Origin: Agelaius tricolor
Taxonomy: Eukaryota; Chordata; Aves; Passeriformes; Icteridae
Length of the DNA: 64,000 nucleotides
Reading direction: 5' to 3'
NCBI GenBank assembly: GCA_023055355.1
Contig: JALJCS010000030.1
Coordinates: forward strand, 682,001-746,000
Translations under genes and position numbers: made by a program
The notes under the pieces: generated by a model
Databases searched by the model: none
Told to the model about the DNA's origin: nothing
The model's input: only the letters and a program-made list of their open reading frames with translations
Shown: piece by piece, positions 24,500-37,489 of the stretch
Layout: each line of letters opens with the position of its first letter
Numbering within the stretch: the stretch's first letter is position 1

Positions 24500-25165
24500 A
24501 TCATAGTGACTGAGGAGAGTGCCCAAAGACTGGATGAAAGCAAATGTCACCCATCTTGGAAAAAGGCAACTAGGAGGACTTGGAAAAGTACAAGCCAGCC
24601 AGCCAGCCAGCGTCATTTTTATCCCCAGGAAGTTGATGGAGCAGCTATTGCTGGAAAGCATTGCCAGGCACATGAAGGAGGACAAAATAACCTAGTCAGC
24701 ATGGATTTACCAGGGGAACTTGATGCTGAACAACTTTTTAAACTCCTCTGATGAATCAACTTGCCCGGTAGATGAAGGGAATATTGTCTGCCTGGGCTTC
24801 AGGAAGGTTTTTGACATTTATCTACGTGGCAGTACACATACATCCCAGAAGGACTAGTGCAAAGAGGAGGGAACCAGTGTCTTTTCAAGGATGCTCAGTG
24901 AAAAGACAAGAGGCAGTAGGCACACACTGAAATACAGGAGATTGCCTCTGCACATCACCAAATGACTTTTTACTGTGAGGGCGACTGAACCACGGCACAG
25001 ACTGCCCAGAAAGATGGTGGAGCCTGGATCTTTGAAGACATTAAAAGTACACCCAGATATAATCCTGGGCAAGAGGCTCTAGGTATCCTGGTTTAAGCAG
25101 GGGGGTTGGACCTGGTGAGCCCCACTGACACCGTCCACTCTCGTTCATTCTGTGCTAGTGAATTC
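24500..25165 (+). mobile_element. Old CR1 LINE copy, internally deleted
   Basis: The first part (24500-24835) matches the CR1 ORF2 reverse-transcriptase region: a cacccatcttggaaaaaggc phrase, then catggatttaccaggggaac, then cctgggcttcaggaaggttt. The second part (24863-25165) is the CR1 3' region (ctgaaatacaggagattgcc, agactgcccagaaagatggtgg, gggggttggacctggtgag), ending in a decayed ttcattctgtgc tail. The intervening coding sequence is deleted. A (CCAG)n patch lies at 24593-24610. Divergence is high, so this is an ancient copy. Confidence 0.8.
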
Positions 25166-27129
25166 TCTTAGAGATGCATTTCAAGCACTGGCGTGACAAA
25201 GATCTGTGCAGAGAGAGATCCAAATGGACATGGGATCTAAGTTCCTTAAGTAGTGCTCAAGAAGAATGCAAAACTCTGGGATAAGTGTCTCTTCCATAAC
25301 TGAATCCCTTTCACGGGAAAATTCCCCAGCTATAGAAAGATCTTCTGATAGGCATGCTTAAGACTGACACTGGCTGAGCAAATTTCTCCCTATGTGTGTT
25401 TAAGACCAGTTAGGATCTTCACCAAGAGTGTTGTCAACATAGTCACAGAATGTATATTGTTAAGAAGGGACAACTTACATCAGAATGGCAAATATTGGTC
25501 CACAAAATGTATTAATGTATGGGAATTATCTACTTGGGTTGAAAATAAAAAGAAAGAGTTAGTCTTTATTTATCAATTTCATGGCAATATTGATAAGGTA
25601 AGAAAAAGACCTTAGTCCTTAACCTTCTTAAGCAAAGATTTTTAAAAATTCCTTGTAAAAAATGTATCCTAATTATCAGACTATGAAACAATTTTAGTTG
25701 GGAAAAAAGTTCCAAAATTGTTTAGATAGTGGTAAAGAAGCCAAGAAAATAGGTAAGAAACAAAAAGAGAGCAAAAGAGTCAGCTTCAGTCTGCAAGCTC
25801 GTTCTAGAAGTAATCTGCTAGAAAAAGGAACCCCCAGTTGAATTTCCAATGGATTCATGCACTTGATTCAGTAACTAGTCAATGTAAAAACCAATCCTTT
25901 TGTACAACTTCTCCCAGCAACAAAAACCCCAACAGCTTGACACCACCATCATGCCTGTCCCAGATGTATTTTAAAAGAAATTATGCTTTCTTGAAACTCT
26001 ATTTGCATAAAAGTTGCAAGACATTGGAGGGATTCTCCACATTCTCATTTCTCCATGTGGCTTGAAAGTCTATTTGATAAAATATGCAACAAAGCATATG
26101 ATTTATAAGGTAGGGTAAAATGGATGATTTGGGAATTGATCTCTTGTTGATATTAAACTTCATATCCACTCTCTGTGAAGTTTCTAAAAGAAATGATGGA
26201 GCTGAGGCATGAATCTGCCACAACAAGTGTTAAGCAAACATACACACTCCCCTTCACATGCCCCCCTTCCACACACACCTAGGCCCACACAGAGTTCAGC
26301 ATAGCAGATGATGAACACCTTGGAAAGGACCGAAATGCTAAATACCTCTCTTTGGGGGCAAAATAGCTGGTGCAACAATTCAAATATCTGGTGTAAAAAT
26401 TCTGTTTAATATCTACTTCCTATTTAAAACACAGCTTTTCATGTAATTATATGTAGGGAATATTTTCATATCATTTGTTTCTTTACAATTACTTCGTTCT
26501 CATGTGTTGTATGTCTAGGAATATTTTCTTCTAAAAATAGAAAAAAACAGATAATATCTTTTCAGAAGAAAACATTGGTTTATACAATTTTAAACCATCA
26601 TGATATGGAAGAATTCTTTTGTCCCTCACTAAGGTGGAAGAACTATTTCGATCACGGATCTTTTACAATGAAATACTTTACCTTTTTAAGATGCTTTCAG
26701 TCAATTTCATATCCTCATTGCTTATTCATTGTAAACAGTAATTTTTCAGTGAAGGGAAAGTGTGTGGTATATCTACATTATGTTCAAACCCAGTTCCTAC
26801 TAAAGGCCAGGCTGAACTCCAGTAAATAATGTCCTGAATGATATTTTGCCGCCTTCTTTGGCACTTCATGAAATCCTAACCATGAGGAAGTGTTGAAATA
26901 CAGAGATTTTGTCCCGTGTAGAAACCCATCCCATGTATTTTATGCTGTAATTCTTCTCTCTTTTAAAATTTGCTATCTTCTGCATAGTTTTCATTAACCT
27001 GTTACAGTAGTGAAAATCACAGATCAAGGTAATTTTGTAACACTTTGATTTTACCCCAAGAGCTGAGGGAAAACTTGCTCCTATACTTGAATCTGAGTTT
27101 CTTCTAGATTCCAACTTTGTTTCTCTACC
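25166..27129. other. Single-copy DNA, no gene recognised
   Basis: Very A/T-rich, with only chance open frames of up to 84 codons. Confidence 0.45.
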
Positions 27130-27285
27130 ATCAAGAGTCTCCTGTGTTGCTGCTCAAAGCCCCATCCAACCTGACCTTGAATACTTTCAGGGATGGGACA
27201 CCCACTACTTCTCTGGGCAACCTGTTCCAGTGTTCCAGCACCCCCACAGTAAAAAAAGTCTTCCTTTCATCTAATATGTGTCAGA
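27130..27285 (-). mobile_element. CR1 LINE short fragment
   Basis: Reverse complement of part of the CR1 3' region: caaagccccatccaacctga, then acttctctgggcaacctgtt, then agtcttcctttcatctaat. Both ends are lost. Confidence 0.85.
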
Positions 27286-30200
27286 AGTATTAAATCTAGG
27301 CATATAAACTTTGAGGAAAGGTTTGAAATTCTTTTGATTTGAGTCACATTTTATATGAATACTGACTTACAGATGACTAAAATATGTGGATGGGCATTTG
27401 AGCTGACACTTTTTGAAAAGGTGCATGGAATTTAAAATTAAAACCAGTACCATTAAAAGCTTTGTGCGATTTTCTTTTTCCTCTGGTATTCAAAATTGCA
27501 TATATCAAATATCTGTGCTTCATACAAAGCTCTTAGACACTCTCAGAAAAAAGCTTTTCTTTCAGACTAAGTTGCAGTTTACGTAGAACACTAGTACGAG
27601 TGAAGGTTTTTCTGGGCATAGGGGGAACACCTTCTCATTGGATTTGTGTGCAGAATGCATTTTATGCAAACTGGAAAATTGATCCCAGCTGTGTTCTAGT
27701 CATCATTCTTACTGCATCAGGCCTGAAGATTCTGTGAAAAGTAGCCTGTGGACCTTGAACATAGCTCATGTGAAACAGATGAGAGGCGATGGAGAAGTTG
27801 AGGGAGAGAATAAAGAGCATATGGCCCAGTACAGACTAACGATTGTTTGGCACCCTTTAAAGGCTGTCTTTGACAAGCAGGGCTGAAGCAGGTCTGCAAA
27901 ATATCTGGGAGATCAAAATCCATTGAAGCAAATTGCCCTGGCCAGTCACCTTGCTGCCGATAATTCACTCTCCATAGCAGCTGATCAGGCCTAACAATGC
28001 TGCTGCAGAAGTATTGTGAAAAAGGTAGGCATATTTTCACAGATGCAGGGGAAAATCCCCTTGGATGATGGTTCCAAGGGATTACTTGATGGAGCAAGTT
28101 ATGTACCCTTATCTACCGTGCAATATCTAAGTTGGTGAGTTCACTATCTGTCAGCATCACTTTCGAAAATAAATGTTTGATCCACAAAACAATATTTCAT
28201 ATGTCCTGTCTACCTGCTTCATTTCAACCAATGAATAGGCTACGTTCCATCAGCAAAGGGTTTATGATCCTATGTTTCTTTAAACTGTGATAATTCTTTA
28301 TTTTTTTCTAAATCAGACACTGTCTATTCATAAGATTCAGATGTCCATGGCAGGGGTGTAATTAAATTCACACGTTAAAAAATAACCTTCTTCTTGTTAT
28401 CTTTTTATTAAATTACTGACATGTAACATCAGTCTGAGAGCTGAAGAAAACCCCTTCATTTGCTGTTTGCCAAGTATCATCTATGTGATACAAATTCTAG
28501 TTGAGAAATCACACCCGTACATTGCCATGTAGCACTACTAGTAATGCTTTCACAACCTTTTCTTCATCATTAGGTCTTTTGGTGAAGTGAATGATTAGAA
28601 CATAAGCAAGGACATTTGTTCAAGATGCTCCAGAAAGAGCTGTGGTCTGTGGTCTGTTCTCTTCTTTCTGCCTATGTTAGCACTGAGCTGCAAAAAAGGA
28701 AAGATTACTAGGAAAAGTGTTACTTTCAGTCTAAATTTGTAAATGATGTTTGGAATACCCTGTTAAATGACAAGGTGCTCTTTTAAAATACGGCATCTTA
28801 AGGGAAAATGTCAGCTTTAAAAAGGTTTTGAGACAGTTGCTTCTGGAAAAAAAAAAAAAAAGAAAAGAATTGGAGGCTTCTAAGGTCTTTAGGCATACTA
28901 TTTTGAAGATTGATTCAAAACACAGTTTCTTCATATAGGAAGAACAGAGGACCATAGATGCAACCCATTTGAAAATGGATTTCTATATGTTTCTGGTTGG
29001 GATTACCAGGCATCATTTCTTGTGAAGTCGAGGGACTGCAGTTAGCACTCCAATAATTTCCTTCCCTGAAATTCATCTGCATTTGGTCCTTTTTCCAGAG
29101 TCCCCATTTATTAGTGAAGGTATACTCTATCTATGCATTAGAATATTCCATTAGAGTGTGTGACTCATACTTGCTAGTTAAAATGAGCTGGAGCGGAATG
29201 GATAGTTACAGTTGCGTGTATACAATAGTCTTATTTTGGCAAGTTTTCTTTAGACAATGTTGAAGCAGCACTAGCAACTAGGAAGTACAGCTTGCAGCAG
29301 GGAAGGACACTCTTCTGCTTTCTCAAGTTTCCTGTAGTTAAATAGACGCCAAAAGGCTTTTCCTAGTACTACTACTGTCTTGTAGGAATACTTGTTCTAA
29401 TCCTATCTTTGATCAAATTCCTAATGGGTTACTTTTCTACAAGGCAGAACATTTTTCTTTTAATAATATGTATTTTGTAAGGTGGAAACATGAACTTGTG
29501 CACCAGTCACGTGGACTGTACTCCTTATTAAGTTTCACAACCTTCTTTAGAAAATATTGACTGTGTGTAACTTCAAAAGGAGAATTCTGGGCATCTTCAT
29601 TCTATTGATGTAATTGTTTTTCTGCCATGCTGGTATTGTTTTCTATCATTTTTACCAACAGAAATATTTTTCCCTGACACCTATGGAAAAGACCTATGTT
29701 TACTCAACAGTGCAGCATCAGTACATTGTTTAGAATGATTTCAACATGGTCCCAAACATATCGGACAGCTAGACAGCAGAGGTTAGCAACAGGGAATGGG
29801 AATAACTTCTTAACCGTTTCAGTAGATTTCCCAGGAAGGACTTGCTTTCTGCCGCTGCAAATTTTCCCAGAGATTTTGTCTGGTTAAGAGTTTCATCAAA
29901 AGAGTATTTTTGCCCAAACCTTGGGGCAAGCTCTGTCTCCGATTTACTAGTGAATGCAAAGAGGGTGAAAGTGCTGCTTCAAAGCCCTCTGTGCGCTTTC
30001 TGTACCAAGAAGGGGGGTGACCCCAGAAATAAGTTTTGATCTCTCTTCAGAACACAAGGCATGTCATCACCTCATTCATCTTCTTCTGGGACTCATAGCG
30101 TCTTAAGACTAAGAAGCTCTCTTGCTTGCTGAAGTGCGTTCAGCAAAAAAACCTTGTCTCATCAGCAGATTTGAACACAACTACAGTCGAGTCAATTCCA

Positions 30201-33200
30201 ATGCTGGCAGGGCAATACTCTACCCCACTAGTAACATGCCACTATTAGAAGACTGTGTAAAACTATTTTTGTTCAAAGTAATCGGAGGGAAAAATAGAAT
30301 TGGGAAGAACTGCACATTGTTCTGGAAAAAGCCTCCTGCCTCAGTCTTACAGACATCATTTGCTGGTAACATTTTTAATAGTTGGGGTTTTTTAAAATTT
30401 TGTAGAAGAAAAAATATTACTGCACCTTTATGTTTCCTTAATAGAAGTACAGCCATTTCTTAATAGAATAGAAGTAATCCATTTGAATATGTACAAATGG
30501 TCTTTTCAACTACATATGCTATAGCACACTGTGAAAGTCAGTAGCTATAAATAGAAATCTAAAGGTTTAAAAAGATTTTGGAAGAAGGTAAGTCTAAGGT
30601 GATAGAAGAAGAAGAAAACAGCAGTTTTCTTCTGGTGAAAAAAAAAAACAAAGGGAGGACCTTGTACAGTGGAGATGTATTATTTGACTTCCTGAAAAAC
30701 TGAGTAGGTTTGCTATTGCCAATTGTTTTCATTAGGAAGAAAGAGATTCCTTTGGCAAAGAAAACCCTTCAAATTGACAGAAATGTTATGACACTTAACT
30801 TCACCAATCCTGAAGAGAAATTCTCATCACTTGATCTGGAAATCATGATGGTAATGGAGACAACGATGTCTAAGCCATGCCATCAGGAACATCAAAAAGC
30901 ATTAGAATGCAGGTAAGACTGAGCTCCTGAACTAGTGTGAAGAGACTGCAAGAAAGACATTTTCCTTTAAGAGTCTTCAGGATGGAGAGCAGATCAAATT
31001 TTTTTCATGTGAAGTATTTCTGAATAGAATGAATCTTCAAAATAACATTGTTTTCCAAAACCTGTCTACAGTATCTCTTACCATGATACACAGTTCCTAT
31101 GAATAGAAAAAGCAAAGCACTTTTTTCCAAACTGTTGTGCACTCTTAAGCAATCTACAATAAAAATAGTATTTTTTCATGCTGGGAATGATGTTAATTAC
31201 AAAAAAGCCTTGTAGCACACTTGTCACTGTGGTCTCTTGATTAGCATAGCTTTTTATTCATCAAACACGTTTCACATTGACTATTTTTCTCTTTTAAATA
31301 ACGGCGTCTTTGTACTTATGCAGCATCCATGAAGAATTTCTTGGGTGTTATTTTGTACCTGATCCTAAATGGCAGGTTCTGCATTCTGCCATCTTTCTAG
31401 CTTTCCCATTTGATGCAGCTTCTGAGAGGTATTTTCAGAATCGAGGTCTACTTGCAAGAATGATGCTAAATCCATGCATTTTACTCCTTGGTTAATGCAA
31501 AACTATTTTTCCTTTACAGTTCAATGAGAACAGGAAAATTATGATGGTGAGTTCAATCCTTAGAGTAATACAAAGAGGACTATTATCATCATTAGAAACC
31601 AAGCAAGGTGTATTTATTGCACATGCATTATACTCACTGATGCAAATTACCCTGTAAATTCAAAAAGAATCTGTATCATAGGAGTGGATGGACTGTTTCT
31701 ATTGATATTTTGCTTAAAGCAGAAAATTAATTCTTTTGACAGCCAACTCATGATTGCAAGCTCACTTTCAACTACAGCTTTCAAACAGATGAAACATGTC
31801 TGTCTATAAAACGATACAGTACAGTACACAATAGCAAGTCAGGTCATAGACATTGAAAAGAAAAAAACAGCTCAAAGGACAGATTCATTCACATCTACAA
31901 GCCCTCAAGAGTGTACAGGTCAAATGTCCCCAGAAAACTAGGCTGGTGGCGCAAATTCTCTATGTTGGCACCAGCAGAAGCAGCTGCTATCTTTATAGGA
32001 TGCAATCTTGCTTACATCACCCTTCAGAGCAATCTTCTGTACCCCTGCCCAATACACCTTCTGCTCTATTCCTTGGACTTCACATTTGCATTTCTACAGA
32101 GTCCTGTCCTGCAAACTGACTCAAAGTTCAGGTAGTAGATTTCCAAGATTTAGAAATGTTGTGTGAGGTTCATTTATTTCATATTTCATTCCATCTAAGC
32201 AAACTGTAACTTTCTGAAGTGAAATATTTCGAGTATGTCACATGTATTTTAATGTTAGCTCTGCTTCACATTAAAACTTCTCACAGACCCCTGTGATGCC
32301 TTGCTGCAAAAATATATAGCTGCCAAGAGTGGTTGTGGGAAGTTAGAATTGCCAGAAAACCGTACAAACAATCTAACAATAGAGCCTTGGATTTCTGAAT
32401 ATAATTGCACCATGTAAAGTCAAAATATAATATTTAAACGATTTTATATAATGATGAGTGTGGGCTAGAGAGAATCCAGATAGAATTTTATTTTTTTAAA
32501 CAGTTCCAGGAAAAACATGGCCTTGACTTGGAAGTATAGCAGGAAATATTTTTATACAGCATGAGTTCTCATTACCTAATCATATGATTTGTAGACCTGA
32601 ATTGGAAACCAGGAAATAAACGAAGAAAAATATTCAAGCTATAAAAGATGGGAGTTTAAAATTTTCTTTGTATTTCTGATTAAAGCTATTAGGTAGCTAA
32701 ATGGTCACCCATTATTTTAAAAAGCATCTGGACATTAAAAATAGGTAAATTTCTGCGGGACTTGGATGTCAGCTATTCCTGAAAAGCTTTATATCACTGC
32801 TTTCCAACCCTGAATCAATCCACTTAAACGCAGCTGTATTTCAGATGCTCAGTGGAACTGTCCATGTAATGCAGATAGTTGACAAATAATCTGCAGAAAA
32901 AGCTAGATCGATTTGAAGATCTTTTCCTGTAAATGGTATTCACGTTATTTGTACAAACACACAGATGGGATTTCTGCTGTCTTCTTCAGGCCACTTCCTC
33001 CAGAGAGCTCTCCATCAAATCTCTCTAGTTCTACTCTTCTGGTGATCCAAAGTCAGCACTGGGATGGTCCAACTGCATGAATTACTGTCTGCTAGAGGTG
33101 CACCCTGAGGGCTTCTGTGTGCAGCATGACGTGAGCCCTACTAAAGTCACCCTGTTGGTATAAACTGAGCTAGCTGGACCTTAAGGGACAAGATTGTGCA

Positions 33201-33687
33201 CTGATATTGTAAGAGAAATTAGGTACTAAGAAGGAGGCTGGAGGATTTAAATATTTCTGCCTCCAGCTTAAGCAACACTAAATCTTGGTCTTTATCTGAA
33301 AAACTAGGTGAATTAACCCATTTGGCATTCCTATGCCAAAAATGTCAGTAATACAACAAGAACCGTCAAAAGAGTAACAATTCCAATCATTACTTTGTAA
33401 AAGTAATTCATTGGAAGAAGTCTGGAAGAAGGATGAAACATGCCAATATCCTACCCTGAGAATCATTCTGTTGATTTGCACAGGTTTCTTATTATATACC
33501 CATCTAATGCATTGGACATGCATGCTTGTGATGACACAAATACTTGCAAAGTTTACCAGATAAACCATGTTCTCTTCAGACAACACAACATTTCTTGATG
33601 GTTGTGTTTGCTAATTACATTTAGACTCAATGTTCTTAAAGGTCTTTTCCAACCAAAGTGATTCCATATTTCTCGAAGTCGCACATC
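27286..33687. other. Single-copy DNA with exon-like islands
   Basis: No mobile element recognised; an A-tract lies at 28847-28860. Besides 30736-30912 (listed separately), 31884-32130 (+) reads an open, partly hydrophobic frame (RKLGWWRKFSMLAPAEAAA within it) that stops at a gt dinucleotide after aagttcag. A 29-bp island after tttcctttacag at 31521 also ends at a gtgagt. The minus frame at 27717-28097 (126 codons) has no recognisable motif. None is identified. Confidence 0.3.
30736..30912 (+). other. Candidate host exon, unidentified
   Basis: 177 nt (59 codons) between a good acceptor (gccaattgttttcattag) and a strong donor (TGCAG/gtaaga), open through in one frame. The peptide is charged and hydrophilic (for example KKTLQIDRNVMTLNFTN). 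Exon length is a multiple of three. I do not recognise the protein, and the isolated signal could be chance. Confidence 0.3.
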
Positions 33688-33692
33688 CTGCT

Positions 33693-35042
33693 TGTCCTGG
33701 TTTAGGGCAAATTTGGCAGCAATCCTCAAGAAGGGGTGATTTATTAAAAATATTGATCTAGTACTGATATCCAACTGTGACGGACAAAGGCTCCCTAACA
33801 GTTCAAAATTAGAAAGTGTATGTTTATTGCAACGCTGGGCAGCGTGCGGGATAGCTCCCAAATACACACTGTGATTTAGAGGTGATAACAGAGTCTTTTT
33901 ATCTATACAAGTATTGAATACCCAAAAGACAAATACATGTTCATAATTTAGGTACATCCCATCATTCCTCACTTCGTATGGTAATTAGTTCAAAAGCTAT
34001 TAAGCATGCGTAGTTTGTTCCTCAAAATGAATCCGTGGTCCCTTTCATGGGGAGGGGTTCCAAAATGAGGAAATAAATGAAGTCTTCCTGGTTCTGAACT
34101 TTCTACATTTTCAATGCAAATATGACAAATGAACCCATTGGTAGAACTCCCATTCCCCATCTTCAATTGGTTTCAGAACAGAGGTGGCCTACAATTGTCT
34201 TATGTTCCTAAAAGCTATTTATGAGTTTCTATATTCTTCATGATAAACCCAGCTAAGCAAACATGATGTTGACAAGCAATCAATTATTAGTTAACTACTA
34301 ACTCTTAACTTCATCAAGGCCTACCTATTTATTTTGATACACTCTGATAAGGCTTGTCTCTGACTAAAACCTCAGCTCCTCTAAAATCCCTAAATTTCTT
34401 TAAAGTTCATGTCTCAGGGGGCCCCCCCCAGAAAGCCCACCTACACGGCCCCTCCCCTCAACTGGTCTGGGAAACATTTCCTCTGAGAGAAGTGGAAAAA
34501 ATCTGTTTATTTAACAGGGAAAGCACCCCCCAGCACAAAAAATGAACAATACCAGATGACAAAACTCAATCGCCGCTCTGAAGAGACAACAAATTCAGAA
34601 AGTCTCTCCTGTGGATGCTTGCTCTGTTATCAATCCCTCCGGCACTAGGAAAGGCTGCTGCCCAGAGTAGGCCCCCATAGGCCACAAAGTGCAAGCTCTC
34701 AGTGCTCTCCAGGTCCCAGTCTGGAGCAGGTTTGAACAGTTCCAAGAAAAGGGAAAGAAAAAAAGACAGTCCAGGGAAAACTCTGCCTCAGCCAGCTAAA
34801 CCAACTGAAAAGCAAAGAACACTCTGTTCTGTTCCGTCAGTGCCCAGACAACACAGTGCAGCACAGAATGTGGAGCAGTGTTGCTTTTAGAAGAGTGAGT
34901 GCAGCCTGTGATAACAAACTCCGTGCTTCTTCTTCTCCCCACCTTTGCTCTCAGAACCAGTCTTGAAGGCAGAGAATAGAATATCCAGCATTAACAGAAC
35001 AGATGGCTGGGGATACAAGCATCATAAAGTCACCCTAGGACA
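33693..35042 (-). mobile_element. Solo LTR of the TGTCCTGGTTTAGGGC family, copy 2, with an internal insertion
   Basis: The outer ends are tgtcctggtttagggc and caccctaggaca, with a perfect CTGCT duplication at 33688-33692 and 35043-35047. The family-typical sequence runs for about 23 bp, is replaced by about 700 bp of foreign sequence (33716-34415), and resumes at gaaagcccacctacacggcc. Without the insert it would be about 650 bp, like its relatives. Minus-strand AATAAA is near 34506. Confidence 0.85.
33716..34415 (-). mobile_element. LTR-like segment nested in copy 2
   Basis: Foreign to the host LTR. It has minus-strand AATAAA signals at gatttattaaaa (33738) and gtatgtttattg (33810), and a TGTGACGGACAAAGG phrase at 33775 that could be an LTR terminus. 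Its exact ends and target duplication could not be fixed, so it may be an LTR plus some internal sequence, or a mosaic. Confidence 0.5.
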
Positions 35043-35155
35043 CTGCTCTACTGAGATATGTCACCAGACTATGCTAAGACAAAGTTTTGGAACTGCTAAT
35101 TAAAATTCTACTATCCCAGTGAAGCTGAGGAGGAAAGACAGCTCACTCCAGTTAC

Positions 35156-35286
35156 CTTGTGGCATGCCAATACTTCCTTTCAACCACAATGGTTTTCGTC
35201 TTTAAATCCGTGACATCACAGGCATAATTCAACATCTTTTGGGCAGGAAGGAAGATCTTCTTCTTCTCATTATACTGATGGGTAAG
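35156..35286 (-). other. Candidate host exon, unidentified
   Basis: On the minus strand, a good acceptor (gctttgcatttcag) leads into 131 nt that are fully open and end at a donor (ACAAG/gtaact). The peptide has normal protein composition (LTHQYNEKKKIFLPAQKML near its start, a YWHATR-like end). It lies between two solo LTRs. I do not recognise the gene. 53211-53255 is another minus-strand exon-like island upstream in gene direction. Confidence 0.35.
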
Positions 35287-35561
35287 CTGAAATGCAAAGC
35301 AGTTAATTCAAAGTGAAACAGCGATAAAGTCAATAGTAAAACTCACCACAGTTTTGTTTACCAAGCCAAGTCCTTACGATCCCAAAATACAAGAACAGCT
35401 GTAAAAGCCTTGTGGTTTCTTCATTTTTTCCTATACCTACATGGGAGGGTAAGGGATAAATGATCCCAAACAATGGTAATCCACAACAAAGCATTCTTGA
35501 CATCATATTCAGCTTTTGCATAGTGAGCTCTTCACCTGATCAAGTTATTCCATTGCAATAG

Positions 35562-36184
35562 TGTTGTGGTTTAGGGCAAATTTGGAGGAGAATTTCCAAA
35601 TTAGGGCTCCTCCAGTAAGCAAACCCACACAGCCCCTCCCCCCAACTGGTTCGGGAAGGATTCCTCGGAGAGGAGTGGAAAGAACCTGTTTATTTAACAA
35701 GCACAGCAACCCCCAGCACACAAAATGAACAATACCGGATGGCACCGCTCTGAAAAAGATGACAAATTCAGAAAGTCTCTCTTGGGGGGGTGCTCACTCT
35801 CTTCTCAGTCCCTCCGGCGCTGCGCCAGCTGCTGCAGGCCACAAGGTGCAAACTCTCGGTGTTTCCCAGGTCCCAGTCCGGAGCAGGTTCAAAATGGTCA
35901 GAAAAAGGAAAGGAGAAACCGTCCAGGAAGAAATTGGACAGTTTAGCTAAACTAGCTAATGAGCAAAAGCAAGCAGAAGCGAAGCAAGCAAGAGCGAGAG
36001 AGCAAAGCAAAAAGCAAAAGCAGCAAAAGCAAAAGCCTCAGTCTCTGTGTCCCGCCAGGCTGACAAGAAAACCAAAACAAAACTTTCCCTCTTCGGAGCC
36101 GGTCTTAAAGGTACAGAGCATAATATCCAACATTAACAGAACACATGAATGGGGATACAAGCATCATAACGTCACCCTAGGACA
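35562..36184 (-). mobile_element. Solo LTR of the TGTCCTGGTTTAGGGC family, copy 3
   Basis: 623 bp, ends tgttgtggtttagggc and caccctaggaca, flanked by a perfect AATAG at 35557-35561 and 36185-36189. Very similar to the copy at 19115 over most of its length, including the gaaagtctctcttggggggg block and the purine tract. Minus-strand AATAAA near 35691. Confidence 0.92.
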
Positions 36185-36189
36185 AATAG

Positions 36190-36690
36190 TTTGGGGAGTA
36201 TCTTAGAGGGCTGGCTGTTGTTTGGTTTAAACCATCTTGATCATTCAGGAACCCAGTAGCAGTGAGAAAGTTCATAATAAGATAGTGCTACACATTGATT
36301 TTCCTATAGGACAGACATATTTCTACAAGACAGAAGGCTGACCTAATGCTTCCCTACAACATGGCTGAAGTGGCATCCTGTTCCCCATAGGTTTTTCCGT
36401 TTAATTTTAGCAGCTTTCTTACTAGATTAATGAGCTGAGCTAACTCAAAAAGGAATCAGATAAGTGCCAGAGCTTTAAAACAAACAACAACAACAACAAC
36501 AACAACAAAAAAGATGCAAAATGGTGATTTGTGGGTGCGTTTGAAAACAGAAATTTTTTTGTATTTTTCATAGAGACATGGCATTCTCTAGAATGATATT
36601 GCTCCAACGGTTTGAGTTTGGTTTTCTTTTTCCCCCTCAATTGTAAATGTTATGCATTGTTTTTGGCCATTTCAGGAAATAGATTTTCTG
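36190..36690. other. Short single-copy spacer with (CAA)n
   Basis: Between the solo LTR and the provirus. Contains a (CAA)n run at about 36483-36508 and no gene. Confidence 0.6.
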
Positions 36691-37489
36691 ATACGTGTGA
36701 AAGACAGTCTAAAATTCCCCTCATTTGCCTCACGACCATTCCCAGGACAGACACTGGGACCCTAAAGACACCGATGGGAATTCTGGCCTGCCAGTAATGG
36801 ATGAACACCAAAAATCCTGAGGCCCCTGAGCAGAGTTCTGGCCTGCCAAGGGATTGTTCACAGCTGTGTCTTCAGTGACTGCTTCTAGCAGGGCCTGCCA
36901 AGGGGCGACCCGGCCTATATGCTTGCACCTGCTTCACGACAATAGACCAGGAATTTTCCCACCTCTTGGCCAGATGAACTTGCTGGGGCAACTTGGTAGC
37001 CCCCCCATGGAAAATCCTTCCTCTGCTCCACTACCACCGTGAGGCACCGAGGTTGAAGCCCCCCTACCAAGGACTGAGACTGAGACACCTGTAATTCTGA
37101 TGCAGGGGTGCTGGCCTGACTGAAGCAGGATGCCTGCTGAGTGTTGCCTACAGATGTGCCTACAGGACCTAGACTGGTTTCCCCCAGAAAGCAGTCCTGA
37201 AACAGTGGGTCCCACTCACTGCTGATACTGACTTATCCTGCTGAGAACATGGACTGTCTGTACCCGTCTTCAATACCTTTTTCCCCCTCAGCAATTTCAA
37301 TAGACTTCTTCTTCTTGATTGTATCTGTTCCCCCTCAGCCATTTCAAGATCTGTTTCCCCCCTCAGCAATGGACTATAATAGAACCTTGAGTTCACCAGG
37401 CAGGGCCATTATCTTCCCAATGTGACTAGGCAAACTCTATCGGCTGGACTAAGAGGACTTAGTCTCTCCACATTTGGTAGCTATACTCC

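Noticed and set aside
27130..27285. Regulatory or conserved noncoding element
   Set aside because: It matches the reverse complement of the CR1 3' region.
27717..28097. 126-codon minus-strand frame as a gene
   Set aside because: No motif, no start context, no splice support. A + strand reading after a possible acceptor at 27719 soon hits stops.
36854..37396. Matching open frames at 36854-37396 and 48320-48861
   Set aside because: They are the two copies of the provirus LTR; repeated occurrence reflects LTR identity, not a duplicated gene.
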